Notes under the pieces: generated by a model
What the model saw: the letters and a program-made list of their open reading frames with translations, nothing else
Databases searched by the model: none
Told to the model about the DNA's origin: nothing
Shown: one piece after another, positions 1 through 12,370 of the stretch
How the letters are laid out: the number at the start of each line of letters is the position of its first letter
How positions within the stretch are numbered: the first letter of the stretch is position 1
Source: Onishia taeanensis
GTDB lineage: Bacteria > Pseudomonadota > Gammaproteobacteria > Pseudomonadales > Halomonadaceae
Direction of reading: 5' to 3'
Assembly: GCF_900100755.1 (NCBI RefSeq)
Contig: NZ_FNCI01000001.1
Coordinates: 248,001-312,000, forward strand
DNA length: 64,000 nucleotides
Made by a program: the position numbers and the translations under genes

Positions 1-387
1 CTGTTGATGCTGGGCGATGATGCCATCGAGGATGATGCCCCCCGACCTAGCCACAAGCGCTATCGCGGTAATCAGCCTTCCAGCACCGTGCTGCTCGACC
101 GCCTGACGCCTCATACACTGGGTGCGCTGATTGCTCTGTATGAGCACAAGGTGTTCGTGCAGGCCACCGTCTGGGACATCAACCCCTTCGACCAGTGGGG
201 CGTGGAGCTTGGCAAGCAGATCGCCGGCGAGACCGAGCGTATCCTGGGCTCCCGCGAAGGCCTGGAGACCATGGACGATTCCAGCCAGGGGCTGATTCAA
301 GCACTGTGGGCCGCCGAGGACCAGGCGAGCAGCGAAGCCAAGTCAGCAACCTCAACGGCAGGCACGACTCGGCGCGAGGTGTCTTGA
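1..387 (+). CDS. pgi: Glucose-6-phosphate isomerase, C-terminal part
   Basis: The reading frame is open at the left edge of the window, so only about the last 128 codons are present. The stretch [20 protein letters not shown] around residue 45 is the conserved C-terminal region of phosphoglucose isomerase, which interconverts glucose 6-phosphate and fructose 6-phosphate in the cytoplasm. The last 30 residues are Ser/Ala/Thr-rich and poorly conserved, as is common at the end of this enzyme. The yqiA-like gene starts 28 bp downstream on the same strand and may be co-transcribed. Confidence 0.93.
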   Translation: MLMLGDDAIEDDAPRPSHKRYRGNQPSSTVLLDRLTPHTLGALIALYEHKVFVQATVWDINPFDQWGVELGKQIAGETERILGSREGLETMDDSSQGLIQALWAAEDQASSEAKSATSTAGTTRREVS

Positions 388-415
388 TGCTGGATGTGTA
401 TACAGGATCTGCGTT

Positions 416-3002
<2,587 letters not shown>

Positions 3003-3009
3003 TTCCCCG

Positions 3010-5262
3010 ATGACCATGGATATTCAGGTGGCGGAGGGGGACGTCGAGCGTCTGTCCCTTCGCGAGTACACCGAAAAGGCGTACCTCGACTACTCGATGT
3101 ACGTGATTCTCGACCGTGCGCTGCCCCACATCGGCGACGGCATGAAGCCGGTGCAGCGGCGCATCGTCTACGCCATGCGCGAGCTGTCGCTAAATGCCAA
3201 CGCCAAGTACAAGAAGTCGGCGCGTACCGTCGGCGACGTACTGGGTAAGTTCCACCCCCACGGTGACAGCGCCTGCTACGAGGCGATGGTGCTGATGGCG
3301 CAGCCGTTCAGCTATCGCTACCCATTGGTGGATGGCCAGGGCAACTGGGGTAGCCCCGACGATCCCAAGTCCTTCGCCGCCATGCGCTATACCGAGGCGC
3401 GTCTGTCCAAGTTTTCCGAGGTGCTGCTCAGTGAGTTGGGGCAGGGCACCGTCGACTGGACGCCCAACTTCGATGGCACCATGAACGAGCCGGTGGTGCT
3501 GCCGGCCAAGTTACCCCATGTGCTGCTCAACGGCGGTACCGGCATCGCGGTGGGCATGGCCACCGATATTCCGCCCCATAACGTCAACGAAGTGGTCGAG
3601 GCGACTTGCCACCTGCTGCGCAACCCAGAGGCGACTACGGCCGACCTGCTCGAATACGTGCCGGCGCCGGACTTTCCCTCCGCTGCTGAGATCATCACCC
3701 CGCGTTCCGACCTGCGTAAGCTCTATGAGAGCGGCCGTGGCTCGGTGAAGCTGCGCGCCCGCTATAGCCTGGAAGAGGGCAAGGTGGTGATTACCGCGCT
3801 GCCCTACCAGGTCAGCGGCGCCAAGGTGCTCGAGCAGATCGCCGCGCAGATGCAGGCCAAGAAGCTGCCGATGGTCGCCGACCTGCGCGACGAGTCGACC
3901 CACGAGACCCCGACCCGGCTGGTCATCGAGCCGCGCTCCAACCGGGTCGATATCGAGTCGCTGATGGCGCACCTGTTCGCCACCAGCGATCTCGAGAAGA
4001 ACATCCGCGTCAATATGAACGTGATCGGCCTCGACGGTCGGCCACGGGTCATGCCGTTGCCGGCCATGCTCGGTGAATGGCTTAACTTCCGGCGCGTCAC
4101 GGTGCGCCGGCGTCTCGAGCATCGCCTGGGCAAGGTCGAGGATCGCCTGCATATCCTCGAGGGCCTGCTGACGGCCTACCTCAATATCGACGAGGTGATC
4201 CGCATCATCCGCGAGGAGGACGAGCCCAAGGCCGCCTTGATCAGCGCCTTCGATCTCTCCGAGCGCCAGGCAGAAGCCATCCTCGAGCTGCGCTTGCGCC
4301 ACTTGGCGAAGCTCGAGGAATTCAAGATCCGTGGCGAGCAGGACGAGCTGGCCGCCGAGCGCAAGCAGCTCAAGACGTTGCTGGGCAGCGAGGAAGCGCT
4401 CACCGACCTGATCGAGGATGAGCTGCGCGCGGCGGCCAAGGAACATGGCGATGAGCGTCGTGCGCCGTTGGTCGAGCGCACCGAGGCCAAGGCGCTGTCC
4501 GAGGTCGAACTTCTCGGCGCCGACCCGATCACGGTGGTGCTGTCCGAGAAGGGCTGGATTCGCTCGGCCAAAGGGCACGAGATCGACCCCGCCGGCCTCA
4601 GCTACAAGTCCGGCGACCGCTTCCATTTGGCGGCCCGCGGCAAGACCAATCAGCCATTGGTACTGCTTGACGATACCGGGCGTGCCTATACCCTGGCCGC
4701 GCATAACCTGCCCAGCGCCAGGAGCCAGGGCGAGCCGATTACCGGGCGCGTCAACACCACTGCCGGAGCACATATGGCCGGGCTGATGCTGGCTCCGCCC
4801 GAGACTCGCTACCTGCTGGCCTCCGACGGCGGCTATGGCTTCATCGCCCGCCTCGAAGACCTGATCGGCAAGAACAAGGCCGGTAAGGCCGTGCTTTCGG
4901 TGCCCAAGGGTTGCGCCGTGGTTCCGCCGCTGCCGGTGCCGAGCGGCGAGGGAGTGAAGGTGGCCGCCGTCTCCAACGAAGGGCGCCTTTTGGTGTTTGC
5001 CCTCGAACAGCTACCGGAAATGGCCAAGGGCAAGGGCAACAAGATGCTCGATATTCCCGGCACCCGAGCCGCCCAGCGCGAAGAGTTCATGCGCGACCTG
5101 GTGATGCTGCCGGAAGGGGCCGCGCTGGTGGTGCATGCCGGCAAGCGCAAGCTGACGCTAAAGCCGAGCGATCTCGATTACTATAGCGGTGAACGCGGCC
5201 GTCGCGGCAGCAAGCTGCCTCGCGGCTTCCAGAAGGTCGACCAACTCGCCATTGAAGACTGA
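3010..5262 (+). CDS. parC: DNA topoisomerase IV subunit A
   Basis: The 750-aa protein is the DNA-cleaving and rejoining subunit of topoisomerase IV. The active-site Tyr lies in [11 protein letters not shown] at about residue 127. The quinolone-resistance-determining region near residues 81-92 reads [12 protein letters not shown] and keeps the Ser and Glu whose loss gives resistance in other bacteria, so it looks wild-type there. The C-terminal part fits the ParC DNA-wrapping domain. It sits between parE and serB on one strand, probably one transcript. Confidence 0.97.
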   Translation: MTMDIQVAEGDVERLSLREYTEKAYLDYSMYVILDRALPHIGDGMKPVQRRIVYAMRELSLNANAKYKKSARTVGDVLGKFHPHGDSACYEAMVLMAQPFSYRYPLVDGQGNWGSPDDPKSFAAMRYTEARLSKFSEVLLSELGQGTVDWTPNFDGTMNEPVVLPAKLPHVLLNGGTGIAVGMATDIPPHNVNEVVEATCHLLRNPEATTADLLEYVPAPDFPSAAEIITPRSDLRKLYESGRGSVKLRARYSLEEGKVVITALPYQVSGAKVLEQIAAQMQAKKLPMVADLRDESTHETPTRLVIEPRSNRVDIESLMAHLFATSDLEKNIRVNMNVIGLDGRPRVMPLPAMLGEWLNFRRVTVRRRLEHRLGKVEDRLHILEGLLTAYLNIDEVIRIIREEDEPKAALISAFDLSERQAEAILELRLRHLAKLEEFKIRGEQDELAAERKQLKTLLGSEEALTDLIEDELRAAAKEHGDERRAPLVERTEAKALSEVELLGADPITVVLSEKGWIRSAKGHEIDPAGLSYKSGDRFHLAARGKTNQPLVLLDDTGRAYTLAAHNLPSARSQGEPITGRVNTTAGAHMAGLMLAPPETRYLLASDGGYGFIARLEDLIGKNKAGKAVLSVPKGCAVVPPLPVPSGEGVKVAAVSNEGRLLVFALEQLPEMAKGKGNKMLDIPGTRAAQREEFMRDLVMLPEGAALVVHAGKRKLTLKPSDLDYYSGERGRRGSKLPRGFQKVDQLAIED

Positions 5263-5272
5263 GGGAAGACTC

Positions 5273-6499
5273 ATGACACGACGACTTTTGATTCGCGCCA
5301 CGGGTCAGTCCCATCCCGGCCAGCTCGCCGGTCTCGGAAGCGCCCTGGCTCGCGCTGGGGCGCGACTGCTGGACATCAATCAGAGCGTGACTTTCGATAT
5401 CCTGTCGCTTGAGGCGCTGGTTGGGCTTGATCATGACAGCGACCTGGAGGCGATTCTCGCTGAGGCCGGCGATGCCCTGGGGCTAGACGTTCAAGCGGTC
5501 CAGGTCGGCGCCGAGGACTATCAGCGCTGGAGTGCCCAGGAAAGTCGGCCGCGGCTGATCCTGACGCTATTGGCGCCGCACCTGCCTGCGGGCATACTCG
5601 CCGAGGTCGGTGCGCTGACCGCCGAACATGGCCTGACCGTCGAGCTGATCCATCGTCTATCAGGACGTGAACCGTTGGATGGCAGTGTGGCCGGCGAGGG
5701 CGATGATCGCCATCCCATGGGCGCCTGCGTCGAGTGCTGGCTGCGCGGAGACGATATCGACCTACCGGCCTTGCGCGAGAAGGCCCTGGCACTGGGCGCC
5801 ATGCATGGCGTGGATATCGCCATTCAGGAAGACTCAATCTGGCGTCGCCACCGCCGGTTGGTGTGTTTCGATATGGACTCGACGCTGATCCAGACCGAGG
5901 TGATCGATGAGCTGGCTCGGCGCCATGGGGTGGGCGACGAAGTGGCAGCGGTCACCGAACGGGCGATGCGCGGCGAGCTGGATTTCCAGCAGAGCTTTCG
6001 CGAGCGGATGAGCAAGTTGAAGGGCCTGGACGAGGCGGTGCTCGCCGACATTGCCGAGAATCTGCCGCTGATGGACGGCGTCGAACGCTTGATGGGCCAT
6101 CTCAAGCGGCTGGGGTATCGCACCGCCATCCTCTCCGGCGGCTTCACCTACTTTGCCGATTACCTTCAGCAACGGCTTGGCTTCGATGAAGTGCATGCCA
6201 ACGAGTTGGTCATCGAGAATGGCAAGGTCACTGGGGAAGTACGCGAGCCGATCCTTGATGCCGAGCGCAAAGCCTATCTGCTGCGCGAGATCGCCAAACG
6301 CGAAGGGCTGACGCTTGAGCAGACCATTGCCGTAGGCGATGGCGCCAACGATTTGAAAATGCTGGCGACAGCAGGGCTCGGTATTGCATTTCGCGCCAAG
6401 CCATTGGTCCGCGAGCAGGCTAGCCATTCGATCTCGACCCTGGGGCTCGATGCGGTGCTTTATCTGATCGGCTACCGGCAGAGCGATCTTGAGGAGTGA
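5273..6499 (+). CDS. serB: Phosphoserine phosphatase
   Basis: The product is 408 aa and dephosphorylates L-phosphoserine, the last step of serine synthesis. The C-terminal HAD phosphatase domain shows CFDMDSTL (DxDxT, about residues 198-205), ILSGGF near 286 and GDGANDLKML near 355. The N-terminal ~190 residues are ACT-like, as in long gammaproteobacterial SerB. An in-frame start 84 bases upstream would run into parC; the ATG at 5273 has GAGGGAAG eight bases before it and is preferred. A hairpin with a T-run follows at 6515. Confidence 0.95.
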   Translation: MTRRLLIRATGQSHPGQLAGLGSALARAGARLLDINQSVTFDILSLEALVGLDHDSDLEAILAEAGDALGLDVQAVQVGAEDYQRWSAQESRPRLILTLLAPHLPAGILAEVGALTAEHGLTVELIHRLSGREPLDGSVAGEGDDRHPMGACVECWLRGDDIDLPALREKALALGAMHGVDIAIQEDSIWRRHRRLVCFDMDSTLIQTEVIDELARRHGVGDEVAAVTERAMRGELDFQQSFRERMSKLKGLDEAVLADIAENLPLMDGVERLMGHLKRLGYRTAILSGGFTYFADYLQQRLGFDEVHANELVIENGKVTGEVREPILDAERKAYLLREIAKREGLTLEQTIAVGDGANDLKMLATAGLGIAFRAKPLVREQASHSISTLGLDAVLYLIGYRQSDLEE

Positions 6500-6514
6500 G
6501 GCTAGGGGGTAGAA

Positions 6515-6547
6515 GGTTGGGGCGTCGGGCGCGAGCCCCATCCTTTT
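6515..6547 (+). terminator. Intrinsic terminator after serB
   Basis: GGTTGGGGC (6515-6523) pairs with GCCCCATCC (6535-6543) apart from one mismatch, and is followed by TTTT. It lies 15 bases after the serB stop and would end the parE-parC-serB transcript before the convergent GGDEF gene. Confidence 0.7.
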
Positions 6548-6647
6548 ATGTGTCATGGCTAAGCCGCTCGGTTGGCGGTTAACGAGACCCTTATCCTAGA
6601 CAGTCATGCCTGAGCTTTCAGGCTCGACTCAGCTCCCAATAGGACCA

Positions 6648-8033
6648 TCAGGCGCCGTCGGAAAAGCTCTCCACGCGATTTCGCCCCCGCCGTTTGGCTC
6701 GATAGAGTGCCTCATCCACGGCTTTCAAGGACTCCGCTAGTGTCATGCCGCGCTGGAACTGGGCCACCCCCAGGCTGACGGTCAGATTGCCGATGACATC
6801 GAAGGCTGTCGCTTCGACGCTGGCGCGGATCCGCTCCGCCAGCGCGACAGCGCCCTCCAGCTGAGTGTGGCCGGTCAGCAGCATGAATTCATCTCCTCCC
6901 CAGCGACCGACTTTATCGCTGTTACGCAACTGGCGGGTGATGACATCGCTGAGCGCCTTGAGCACGTTATCGCCGGTATCGTGGCCGTGCGCATCATTGA
7001 TGTGCTTGAAGCGGTCGATATCGAGCATGATCAGTGAAAAAGGCGTGTCGTAGCGCTCGAGGTCGGTGATGGCCTGTTCCTGCAGTCGCGAGAGCCGAGT
7101 GCGGTTGCAGATGCCGGTCAACCGGTCGTGTTCGGCGAGGTGCTTGAGTTCTTCTTCCAGCATTTTCTGCTTGCGGATGTCATGGAAAACGTAGATGTAG
7201 TGCTCGATCTGGTCTTGGCTATTGTTCAGCGTCGAGATCGACTGCCATAAAGGCAGCGTTTCGCCGTTCTGATGTCGGTACCAGTACTCGCCCTCCCAGT
7301 ATCCGCTGACCGACAGGGTGAATTGGATGCGCTGGTAGAAGGTGGCATCGTGCTGATCGGATTGCAGCAGCTGAGCAGGCTCGCCAACTACTGCTTGCTG
7401 CGGATAGCCCGTAATCGTGGTGAAGGCGTCGTTGACGCGTTCGATGATTTGTTGCCGGTTGACGATCATGACCCCTTGGCCAGTATGAAACGCCGCAGCC
7501 ATCAGTTGATATTCGGCGTCGTGGGCGGCCAGTTGGGCTTCTGCGTTGGTACGCTGGGACACATCATGGATGATGGAATGCAGCAACTGGCAACCGTCGC
7601 GCATTATCGGACTCGTGTACACCTCGACATCGCGCACCTCGCCGCAGGCCAGACGATGCTGGAAACAGAAAAAGCCCCGCTCTCCGCGCTGCACTGATTG
7701 TCGTTTTCGCCTAAGGACCTCTTCATCCAGCGTATTGATGTCACCAATATTCAGGCGCTTGATCTCTTGTAGAGAATAGCCGTAGAAGGTAAGTGCCGAA
7801 TCATTGGCATCGACGATCCGACCGCTATCGGCCTCTATCAATAGTTTGGGTGCCGTATTTTGTCGGAACATGGCGTCGAAGAGCTGATTCGACTCCTTCT
7901 GGCAGGTGTCGCGCTCATGTTTTGTATCTTCGAGGGCAACTTGCAGCCGCCGTAGCCGACTCTCATCATCGTGCTGGTCTGCGTCGACGAAAGCGCCATT
8001 GCCTCGGTTCTCGTGTTTCCCTGGGGGTTGCAC
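6648..8033 (-). CDS. PAS-PAS-GGDEF diguanylate cyclase
   Basis: The 461-aa protein has no membrane segment. A short helical N-terminus (about 1-50) is followed by two PAS-type sensor domains (about 50-165 and 170-290) and a C-terminal GGDEF domain. The active-site motif RWGGDEF is intact near residue 376. RNSD five residues before it matches the RxxD product-inhibition site, so an active, feedback-controlled cyclase making cyclic di-GMP is expected. No EAL domain is present. The PAS ligand is unknown. It converges with serB. Confidence 0.9.
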   Translation of the reverse strand: MQPPGKHENRGNGAFVDADQHDDESRLRRLQVALEDTKHERDTCQKESNQLFDAMFRQNTAPKLLIEADSGRIVDANDSALTFYGYSLQEIKRLNIGDINTLDEEVLRRKRQSVQRGERGFFCFQHRLACGEVRDVEVYTSPIMRDGCQLLHSIIHDVSQRTNAEAQLAAHDAEYQLMAAAFHTGQGVMIVNRQQIIERVNDAFTTITGYPQQAVVGEPAQLLQSDQHDATFYQRIQFTLSVSGYWEGEYWYRHQNGETLPLWQSISTLNNSQDQIEHYIYVFHDIRKQKMLEEELKHLAEHDRLTGICNRTRLSRLQEQAITDLERYDTPFSLIMLDIDRFKHINDAHGHDTGDNVLKALSDVITRQLRNSDKVGRWGGDEFMLLTGHTQLEGAVALAERIRASVEATAFDVIGNLTVSLGVAQFQRGMTLAESLKAVDEALYRAKRRGRNRVESFSDGA

Positions 8034-8309
8034 GGCACCCTCCTTGATATCAGGTTCGCCTCGGCATCGTCGTTTTTTCTATTTCCAATGCGTTGCCGGC
8101 ATGCTTCAAGTGGACATCTTCATACAGATAGCTTGGCGCATTCCGTACATCTTTACCTGCATAGCGTGTCTATTGCGTTGAAGGTTAGTCTGCGAGTAAT
8201 GGCGATCTTGAGCGATGTCAGGATTACGGCATCTGAATATCATCTGGCTCTGGTGCCGCGACGGAAGGCAGGCTAGGTTGTGAGGGTCACTTACCTTTAT
8301 GAGGTCGCC

Positions 8310-8570
8310 ATGCCCACATCCCGTTTCTCGCCGGAACTGTTCGAGGAAGTGAAGATCCTTGGCCTGTTTAACCTGACTACGACCCAAGAGGGCATCAAGG
8401 TACATTCGAATGCTGCGCCGGAGGCCATTGCGGCTGCCCGCCGACTTCATGACAAGGGCCTGATTACTCAGGATGACGGCGGCTATCTGACCAGTCTTGG
8501 CCACGAAGCCGCCCAGCACGCCCAGGACTTGTTGACCATCCTCGTGACCGAGAAGCAGCTGGCAAGCTAG
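8310..8570 (+). CDS. TIGR02647 family small protein
   Basis: The 86-aa product contains NLTTTQEGIKVHSNA and DGGYLTSLGHEAAQHAQ, which I recognise as the TIGR02647 family, sometimes labelled DNA-binding because of its winged-helix-like pattern. Its function is not established. An upstream in-frame GTG (8280) lacks a good ribosome-binding site; the ATG at 8310 follows GAGG and starts at the usual family position. A strong terminator follows directly. It is the last complete host gene before the prophage. Confidence 0.85.
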   Translation: MPTSRFSPELFEEVKILGLFNLTTTQEGIKVHSNAAPEAIAAARRLHDKGLITQDDGGYLTSLGHEAAQHAQDLLTILVTEKQLAS

Positions 8571-8591
8571 TTCGCTTCAGGTGTCTCCATG

Positions 8592-8630
8592 CGCCCCGCC
8601 CTGCCACGCTGCAGGGTGGGGCGTTTGGTT
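8592..8630 (+). terminator. Strong intrinsic terminator after the TIGR02647 gene
   Basis: A 13-bp stem, 8592-8604 with 8611-8623 (one G-T wobble) and a six-base loop, is followed by TTTGGTT. It begins 22 bases after the stop codon. Confidence 0.85.
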
Positions 8631-8935
8631 GTGATCGCGGCATCTTCAGGCCTGCAGCCGGCTGTGACTCTCTTGCTTGGCATCGCTTGGCCATGCGCAG
8701 CAGCTGATTAGTTCGCTTGGAAAGACGTCGATATCGTCGTCCTGTCGTCGAGGTAGGACCTGCTCGCCATTAAGCCGCCGTGCTATGCTCGCGTGCGTTC
8801 TGCCCAAGGCCGGTTGGCCTGGTCGATGATGACGCCGATGCATGATGCCAAGGCCCGTTCGAGCCGATCGCCTTGGCAAGAACCGCCGATATTGCGTTAC
8901 CAAGAAAGAGTCCCCGGAAAGAGATCCCATTCCCG
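8631..8935. other. Original upstream region of the ion-channel gene
   Basis: About 300 bases with no convincing gene. The end of this stretch (GGAAAGAG shortly before 8936) looks like the ribosome-binding site that originally served the ion-channel gene, now 37 kb away at 46288. A promoter for that gene probably lies here, but I cannot place its -35 and -10 boxes with confidence. ORFs on the minus strand here show no protein-like features. Confidence 0.5.
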
Positions 8936-8988
8936 ATGAGCGAACCCTTCATCACCTGGCAGGCCCGCTTCGAGCGGCTGCGCGCCAA
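8936..8988 (+). repeat. attL, 53-bp direct repeat with attR
   Basis: These 53 bases are identical to 46288-46340. Identity stops one base before the ATG on the left and after GCGCCAA on the right. The sequence is the first 53 bases of the ion-channel coding region. The crossover lies somewhere inside it; the exact cut positions cannot be read from one sequence. Confidence 0.95.
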
Positions 8989-9043
8989 TAAAATATCTTC
9001 CTCATATAAAACAGAAGGTTATGTTTTTTTATTGTATGCATGA
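8936..9043 (+). pseudogene. 5' stub of the ion-channel gene left by prophage insertion
   Basis: The first 18 codons match the ion-channel gene at 46288; after that the frame runs into AT-rich phage DNA and stops at 9041, giving a 35-codon ORF. The host ribosome-binding site (GGAAAGAG) is still in front of it, so a short peptide may be made. It is not a functional channel. Confidence 0.85.
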
Positions 9044-9119
9044 GAACCCACTCATTTTTTTTCATATCAACATATTATACCCTCTTTGTACGTCGTATTT
9101 TCCACGTTGAGGAGCAGTT

Positions 9120-10649
9120 ATGGACGACATGCTTTTATACCCCACTTATGAGGAAGTGGTGGGGGCTTTGGGAGAAAAAGGAATTCATCACAAGTTGATG
9201 GAGTTTGTCGAGCCAGTACGTGAAGATGAGAGTCCTATATCTCTAGTTGCTAGAAATTGCAGAATTTCAGGTAAGCTTTCTTTTGTCCTAGGAGCGCCAG
9301 GAAAAGGTAAGTCAACATTTATAAATTCACTTCAGTGGAAGAGGCATGTCCGTATATCTTCCGTTGTTAATATTGACGCAACTGATTGTTTTGAGAGTCT
9401 GGCTGGCTTGTTTCAGAAAATCAGAGAATTTGGTGGCCAAGCTAAAAGTGAATCTTGGAAAGGGCCGCTATGTATATCCATTGATTATCTGGAAGATTTG
9501 AGTGGTTTTGATGAAGGCGAGATTCGTTCTTTTTTTAGAAATTTGAATGGTTTTTTGCGGAATCATCCAGTCATGATGTTGTGGCCGGTTACGGAAGAAG
9601 ATGCGGCGCGTGAGATGGTTAGGTATACGCAAGAGATTTCCGGGACTCTTTTTGTTCAAGGGCAAGAGGTTACACGTTTAAATGGTCCAAGTTTTTATAA
9701 TTTTCCAGAAATAGTTTCGCGAAGTATATCGATACTTAACGATGGGAGAGATCTCTCCGATTTTGGTTTGACTTTTGATGATCTAGTTGATGTTCAGGAA
9801 CAGGTGATGAATGATTATCCTTATCAAAAGCGTACGATGAGGCTTTATATACATCATGTGATTCAAAGGTGGCAAAAAAATAGTGAATACCATCAAAGGG
9901 TTAAATCGAAGCTACCCAAGCCGACAGAGATATGGTTCGTTTTCCCTTACCCTGATGCGGAGAAGGTGGTTGGTGGGTTCGTGAAGCGCTCCAAACGAGT
10001 GCAAGATAATTGGGGGGTTGTATTTGACAAGCTTTATGAATATTCGGTTGATGGTCAGCGGAGTAGAGATTGGACCCCTAGCCGTCTTCAGATGGCTATA
10101 TCTGGTGCATTTAAAACACGTATAATGTATCTACCAACTAACGCAATTGTTTCATGTGTATATGCTTATTCTCCTTCGGAGGCGTTGAAGAGAGAAATTT
10201 CTTTTCCGAGCACACCACGGCAATGGGCTCAAAAGGGTCAGGCGAAAAAATTTTTCAAAAACACTCCTGTCTATAAACAATTGATCGATGAGCCAATTAC
10301 AGCCGGTATGAGGCGAAGTGGCCCAGCTCTCAAAGCAGTAGAGCTGTCAAGTACTGGGTACGATAAATTAGTTTCATGGGCTGCTTCTGGGAGCTCTGGG
10401 AGTGATAAACATATTAATTGGGCTGTTGCCTCTTTGCTCTCTGATATTGTCGGTCACCCTATGTCTAGTGATAAGGCTCATCCTTGGCTGGATAATATAA
10501 TTCCTGATATTTTTGTTGACCTTCCCGATAAGCAGGTGTGCATTGAGTTCCACTATACTGGTAAAGATGCTTCTCATGTTATTGCCAATTATGTATTGAA
10601 AAAGCTTCATGTCTATATGAAAGAAATTGAGGCTTTGTCCGCAGAATAG
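9120..10649 (+). CDS. AT-rich cargo protein: P-loop ATPase with nuclease-like C-terminus
   Basis: I do not recognise the 509-aa protein as a named family. It has a Walker A motif GAPGKGKST (58-66), a hydrophobic Walker B-like strand LCISIDYLED (117-126), and a C-terminal PD-x(12)-ExH pattern (462-478) followed by a helix, which resembles the core of PD-(D/E)xK nucleases with H in place of K. That last point is inference. GAGGAG precedes the ATG. Base composition is far richer in A/T than the phage or host. It lies between attL and the integrase and points away from the integrase operon, a common site for cargo such as anti-phage genes. It ends 5 bp from the convergent integrase gene. Confidence 0.75.
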   Translation: MDDMLLYPTYEEVVGALGEKGIHHKLMEFVEPVREDESPISLVARNCRISGKLSFVLGAPGKGKSTFINSLQWKRHVRISSVVNIDATDCFESLAGLFQKIREFGGQAKSESWKGPLCISIDYLEDLSGFDEGEIRSFFRNLNGFLRNHPVMMLWPVTEEDAAREMVRYTQEISGTLFVQGQEVTRLNGPSFYNFPEIVSRSISILNDGRDLSDFGLTFDDLVDVQEQVMNDYPYQKRTMRLYIHHVIQRWQKNSEYHQRVKSKLPKPTEIWFVFPYPDAEKVVGGFVKRSKRVQDNWGVVFDKLYEYSVDGQRSRDWTPSRLQMAISGAFKTRIMYLPTNAIVSCVYAYSPSEALKREISFPSTPRQWAQKGQAKKFFKNTPVYKQLIDEPITAGMRRSGPALKAVELSSTGYDKLVSWAASGSSGSDKHINWAVASLLSDIVGHPMSSDKAHPWLDNIIPDIFVDLPDKQVCIEFHYTGKDASHVIANYVLKKLHVYMKEIEALSAE

Positions 10650-10654
10650 GCCCT

Positions 10655-11815
10655 TTATATTGCGGATGGATCCACTTTCGGAATGCTCAGGTCATACACA
10701 TCCAGCATTCTCGCACTCCGGTGCCCACTGGCTTCCTGCTTATCATGCCGGTTGCCTTGGGTGTCGGTGATCCCCCGGCGCTTCAGATCGTGAAGCCCGA
10801 ATTTCTCCTCAGCGGTAATGACACCGCTTTCCACCGCAGCTTTCATCATTCGGAACCAGGCGCTATCCAGCCCGTAACGGGTCAAGGCGTCGCCGCCCTG
10901 GGCAACGAATAATGGTCGGTACTCTGCTGATAGCGGTACCGCGCGGCCGCGCTTTTCCCACCGGGCGTTGCGAACTGCGACGGCTGCATCCCATGCCGCG
11001 CGCAATCGTGGCGACCAGCGCACGACGTTATCCCGTGACCCTTTCCTGCGGTTGGTCAGAATGCCTTCTTCCAGGGCGTTGGCGTCTGTGAGGGTGATCA
11101 CCTCGATCGCGCGTAGGCGACAGAGGTAGGCGATCTCGATCAATGGCCACATAAACGGGGCGACTGCACCGGTTTCTGTGCTGCGGCCTTGGCTGCGTTC
11201 TTGGCAAAAGGCCGTGATGCGGGAAAGGGTCAGCTTCTCTGGTAGGCGCCGGCGCTTTCTCTCTTGAGCCGATTCAACGGTGGTGGCTGGATTCGACTGG
11301 CAGTGACCACGATTGATGCCCCAGCGATATACACGTCTCAGGTAGGCGGCGACATGGTTGGCGGTTGAGGGCGTGCCCTTATCAGCGAGCGAGTCGACCA
11401 GCCGTTGGACAACGGGGGCGGTGATCTTTCTGCGCTCGAGGTCGACAAAAGGCATGCCGAGCCGAGTGGTGGTCTTTTCCAGTACAGAGAACGAGTATTC
11501 GTAACTCTTGCGGGTCTTCACCGCCAAGCGCTTGAACTGGACGCTGGCATGGAACTGCTCACACAGCCAGCGCAGCGTGTGGTGCCCGGTATTCTTCCGT
11601 TCCTGCATGATCTGATGCAGGTCGGCGAGGGTGGCCCGGTGGGTCGCTACGTTGCTGCGACGCCGGCGGCCTGTCTCATCGGTGGAGAGGGTGTACCAAT
11701 TGCCGCGCCCACGGTGATCGAAATAGACCGAATCCGGCAGCTTGGTCTGATCGATGTGGCTGGGTATATGGGGGTTGTGGCCGCGCTTACGGCCACGTTT
11801 GGCGGGTGGTTTCAT
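10655..11815 (-). CDS. int: Tyrosine-family phage integrase
   Basis: The 386-aa protein has a SAM-like core-binding domain (about 75-175) and a C-terminal catalytic domain. Visible catalytic residues are R235 (in LRAIEV), H342 and R346 (in LHDLKRR), H365 (in SGHRSA) and Y374 (in LDVYDL). It should insert and excise the prophage at the 53-bp repeat. It is the last gene of the leftward operon, and its ATG overlaps the stop of the DUF4224 gene (ATGA). Unlike most integrase genes it is not next to the att site: a 1.5-kb cargo gene lies between. Confidence 0.95.
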   Translation of the reverse strand: MKPPAKRGRKRGHNPHIPSHIDQTKLPDSVYFDHRGRGNWYTLSTDETGRRRRSNVATHRATLADLHQIMQERKNTGHHTLRWLCEQFHASVQFKRLAVKTRKSYEYSFSVLEKTTTRLGMPFVDLERRKITAPVVQRLVDSLADKGTPSTANHVAAYLRRVYRWGINRGHCQSNPATTVESAQERKRRRLPEKLTLSRITAFCQERSQGRSTETGAVAPFMWPLIEIAYLCRLRAIEVITLTDANALEEGILTNRRKGSRDNVVRWSPRLRAAWDAAVAVRNARWEKRGRAVPLSAEYRPLFVAQGGDALTRYGLDSAWFRMMKAAVESGVITAEEKFGLHDLKRRGITDTQGNRHDKQEASGHRSARMLDVYDLSIPKVDPSAI

Positions 11816-12027
11816 AGGATGGTGTCGGGATCATAGACGTTGTCATTCTGCGCCTGTGGTGTCAGGCCGCCGGCCTTATTTATCAGGTCCAGCGTCGTCC
11901 AGGGACCAAGGCGCCCCCGAAAGACCGTTACCCCCTGTTCAACCAGGCAGCGTTCGATGTCGGCCGCGCGCTGGTAGCCCGTAATCGTGCGCAGCTCTTC
12001 ACAGCTTAATACAGATGAATTAGCCAC
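11812..12027 (-). CDS. DUF4224 family small protein beside the integrase
   Basis: The 71-aa product contains LSCEELRTITGYQRAADIER, the hallmark of DUF4224, a short HTH-like family often found directly before phage integrases; an excisionase or directionality role is suspected, not shown. I chose the GTG at 12027 because AGGAG lies about ten bases upstream; a longer ORF to 12132 has an atypical, Arg-rich start and overlaps the upstream gene more. The stop overlaps the integrase start. Confidence 0.8.
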   Translation of the reverse strand: MANSSVLSCEELRTITGYQRAADIERCLVEQGVTVFRGRLGPWTTLDLINKAGGLTPQAQNDNVYDPDTIL

Positions 12028-12370
12028 GGCTTGGCATCTCCTGTGCCGTAATGCCAACGCAGATCCTGTTCCCGTAATCCTTGAATAGTGCGCAGCTAAG
12101 CCGCCCGGCGGGGGTGGCATGTAGCTGCGCAATCACGGCACGGCGCTCGGTGTCGGTCAGCGGCCTGGCTTTCGGGCGACGGCTAGCGGCACGGCGGCAG
12201 CCTTCCTGACGCGCGGCGTTGACAGGCTTGACCAGGTCGGCACCGCGCAAGCCTTTGCCATAGCGGGTGCGCAGCACGCTCACCTCGAAGTCGTGGCGGT
12301 CGGCAAGCTCGGGGATCGAGACCTGGTCGCCGGTCTCAGGGTCGACGACGAAGATGCGAGCGGTGGTCAT
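12020..12370 (-). CDS. Hypothetical phage protein, basic
   Basis: The 116-aa product is Arg-rich. Residues 1-50 (FVVDPETGDQVSIPELADRH) look like a phage helix-turn-helix-type segment, suggesting DNA binding, but I do not recognise a family. It overlaps its neighbours on both sides by 4-8 bases within the leftward operon. Confidence 0.7.
   Translation of the reverse strand: MTTARIFVVDPETGDQVSIPELADRHDFEVSVLRTRYGKGLRGADLVKPVNAARQEGCRRAASRRPKARPLTDTERRAVIAQLHATPAGRLSCALFKDYGNRICVGITAQEMPSRG

Noticed and set aside
3511-4773. A 420-codon minus-strand ORF opposite parC
   Set aside because: Same reason: antisense shadow of a sure gene, with no ribosome-binding site or motif.
8936-8988. tRNA or tmRNA attachment site
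   Set aside because: The repeat codes for the start of a membrane channel and no tRNA-like fold is present at either end.
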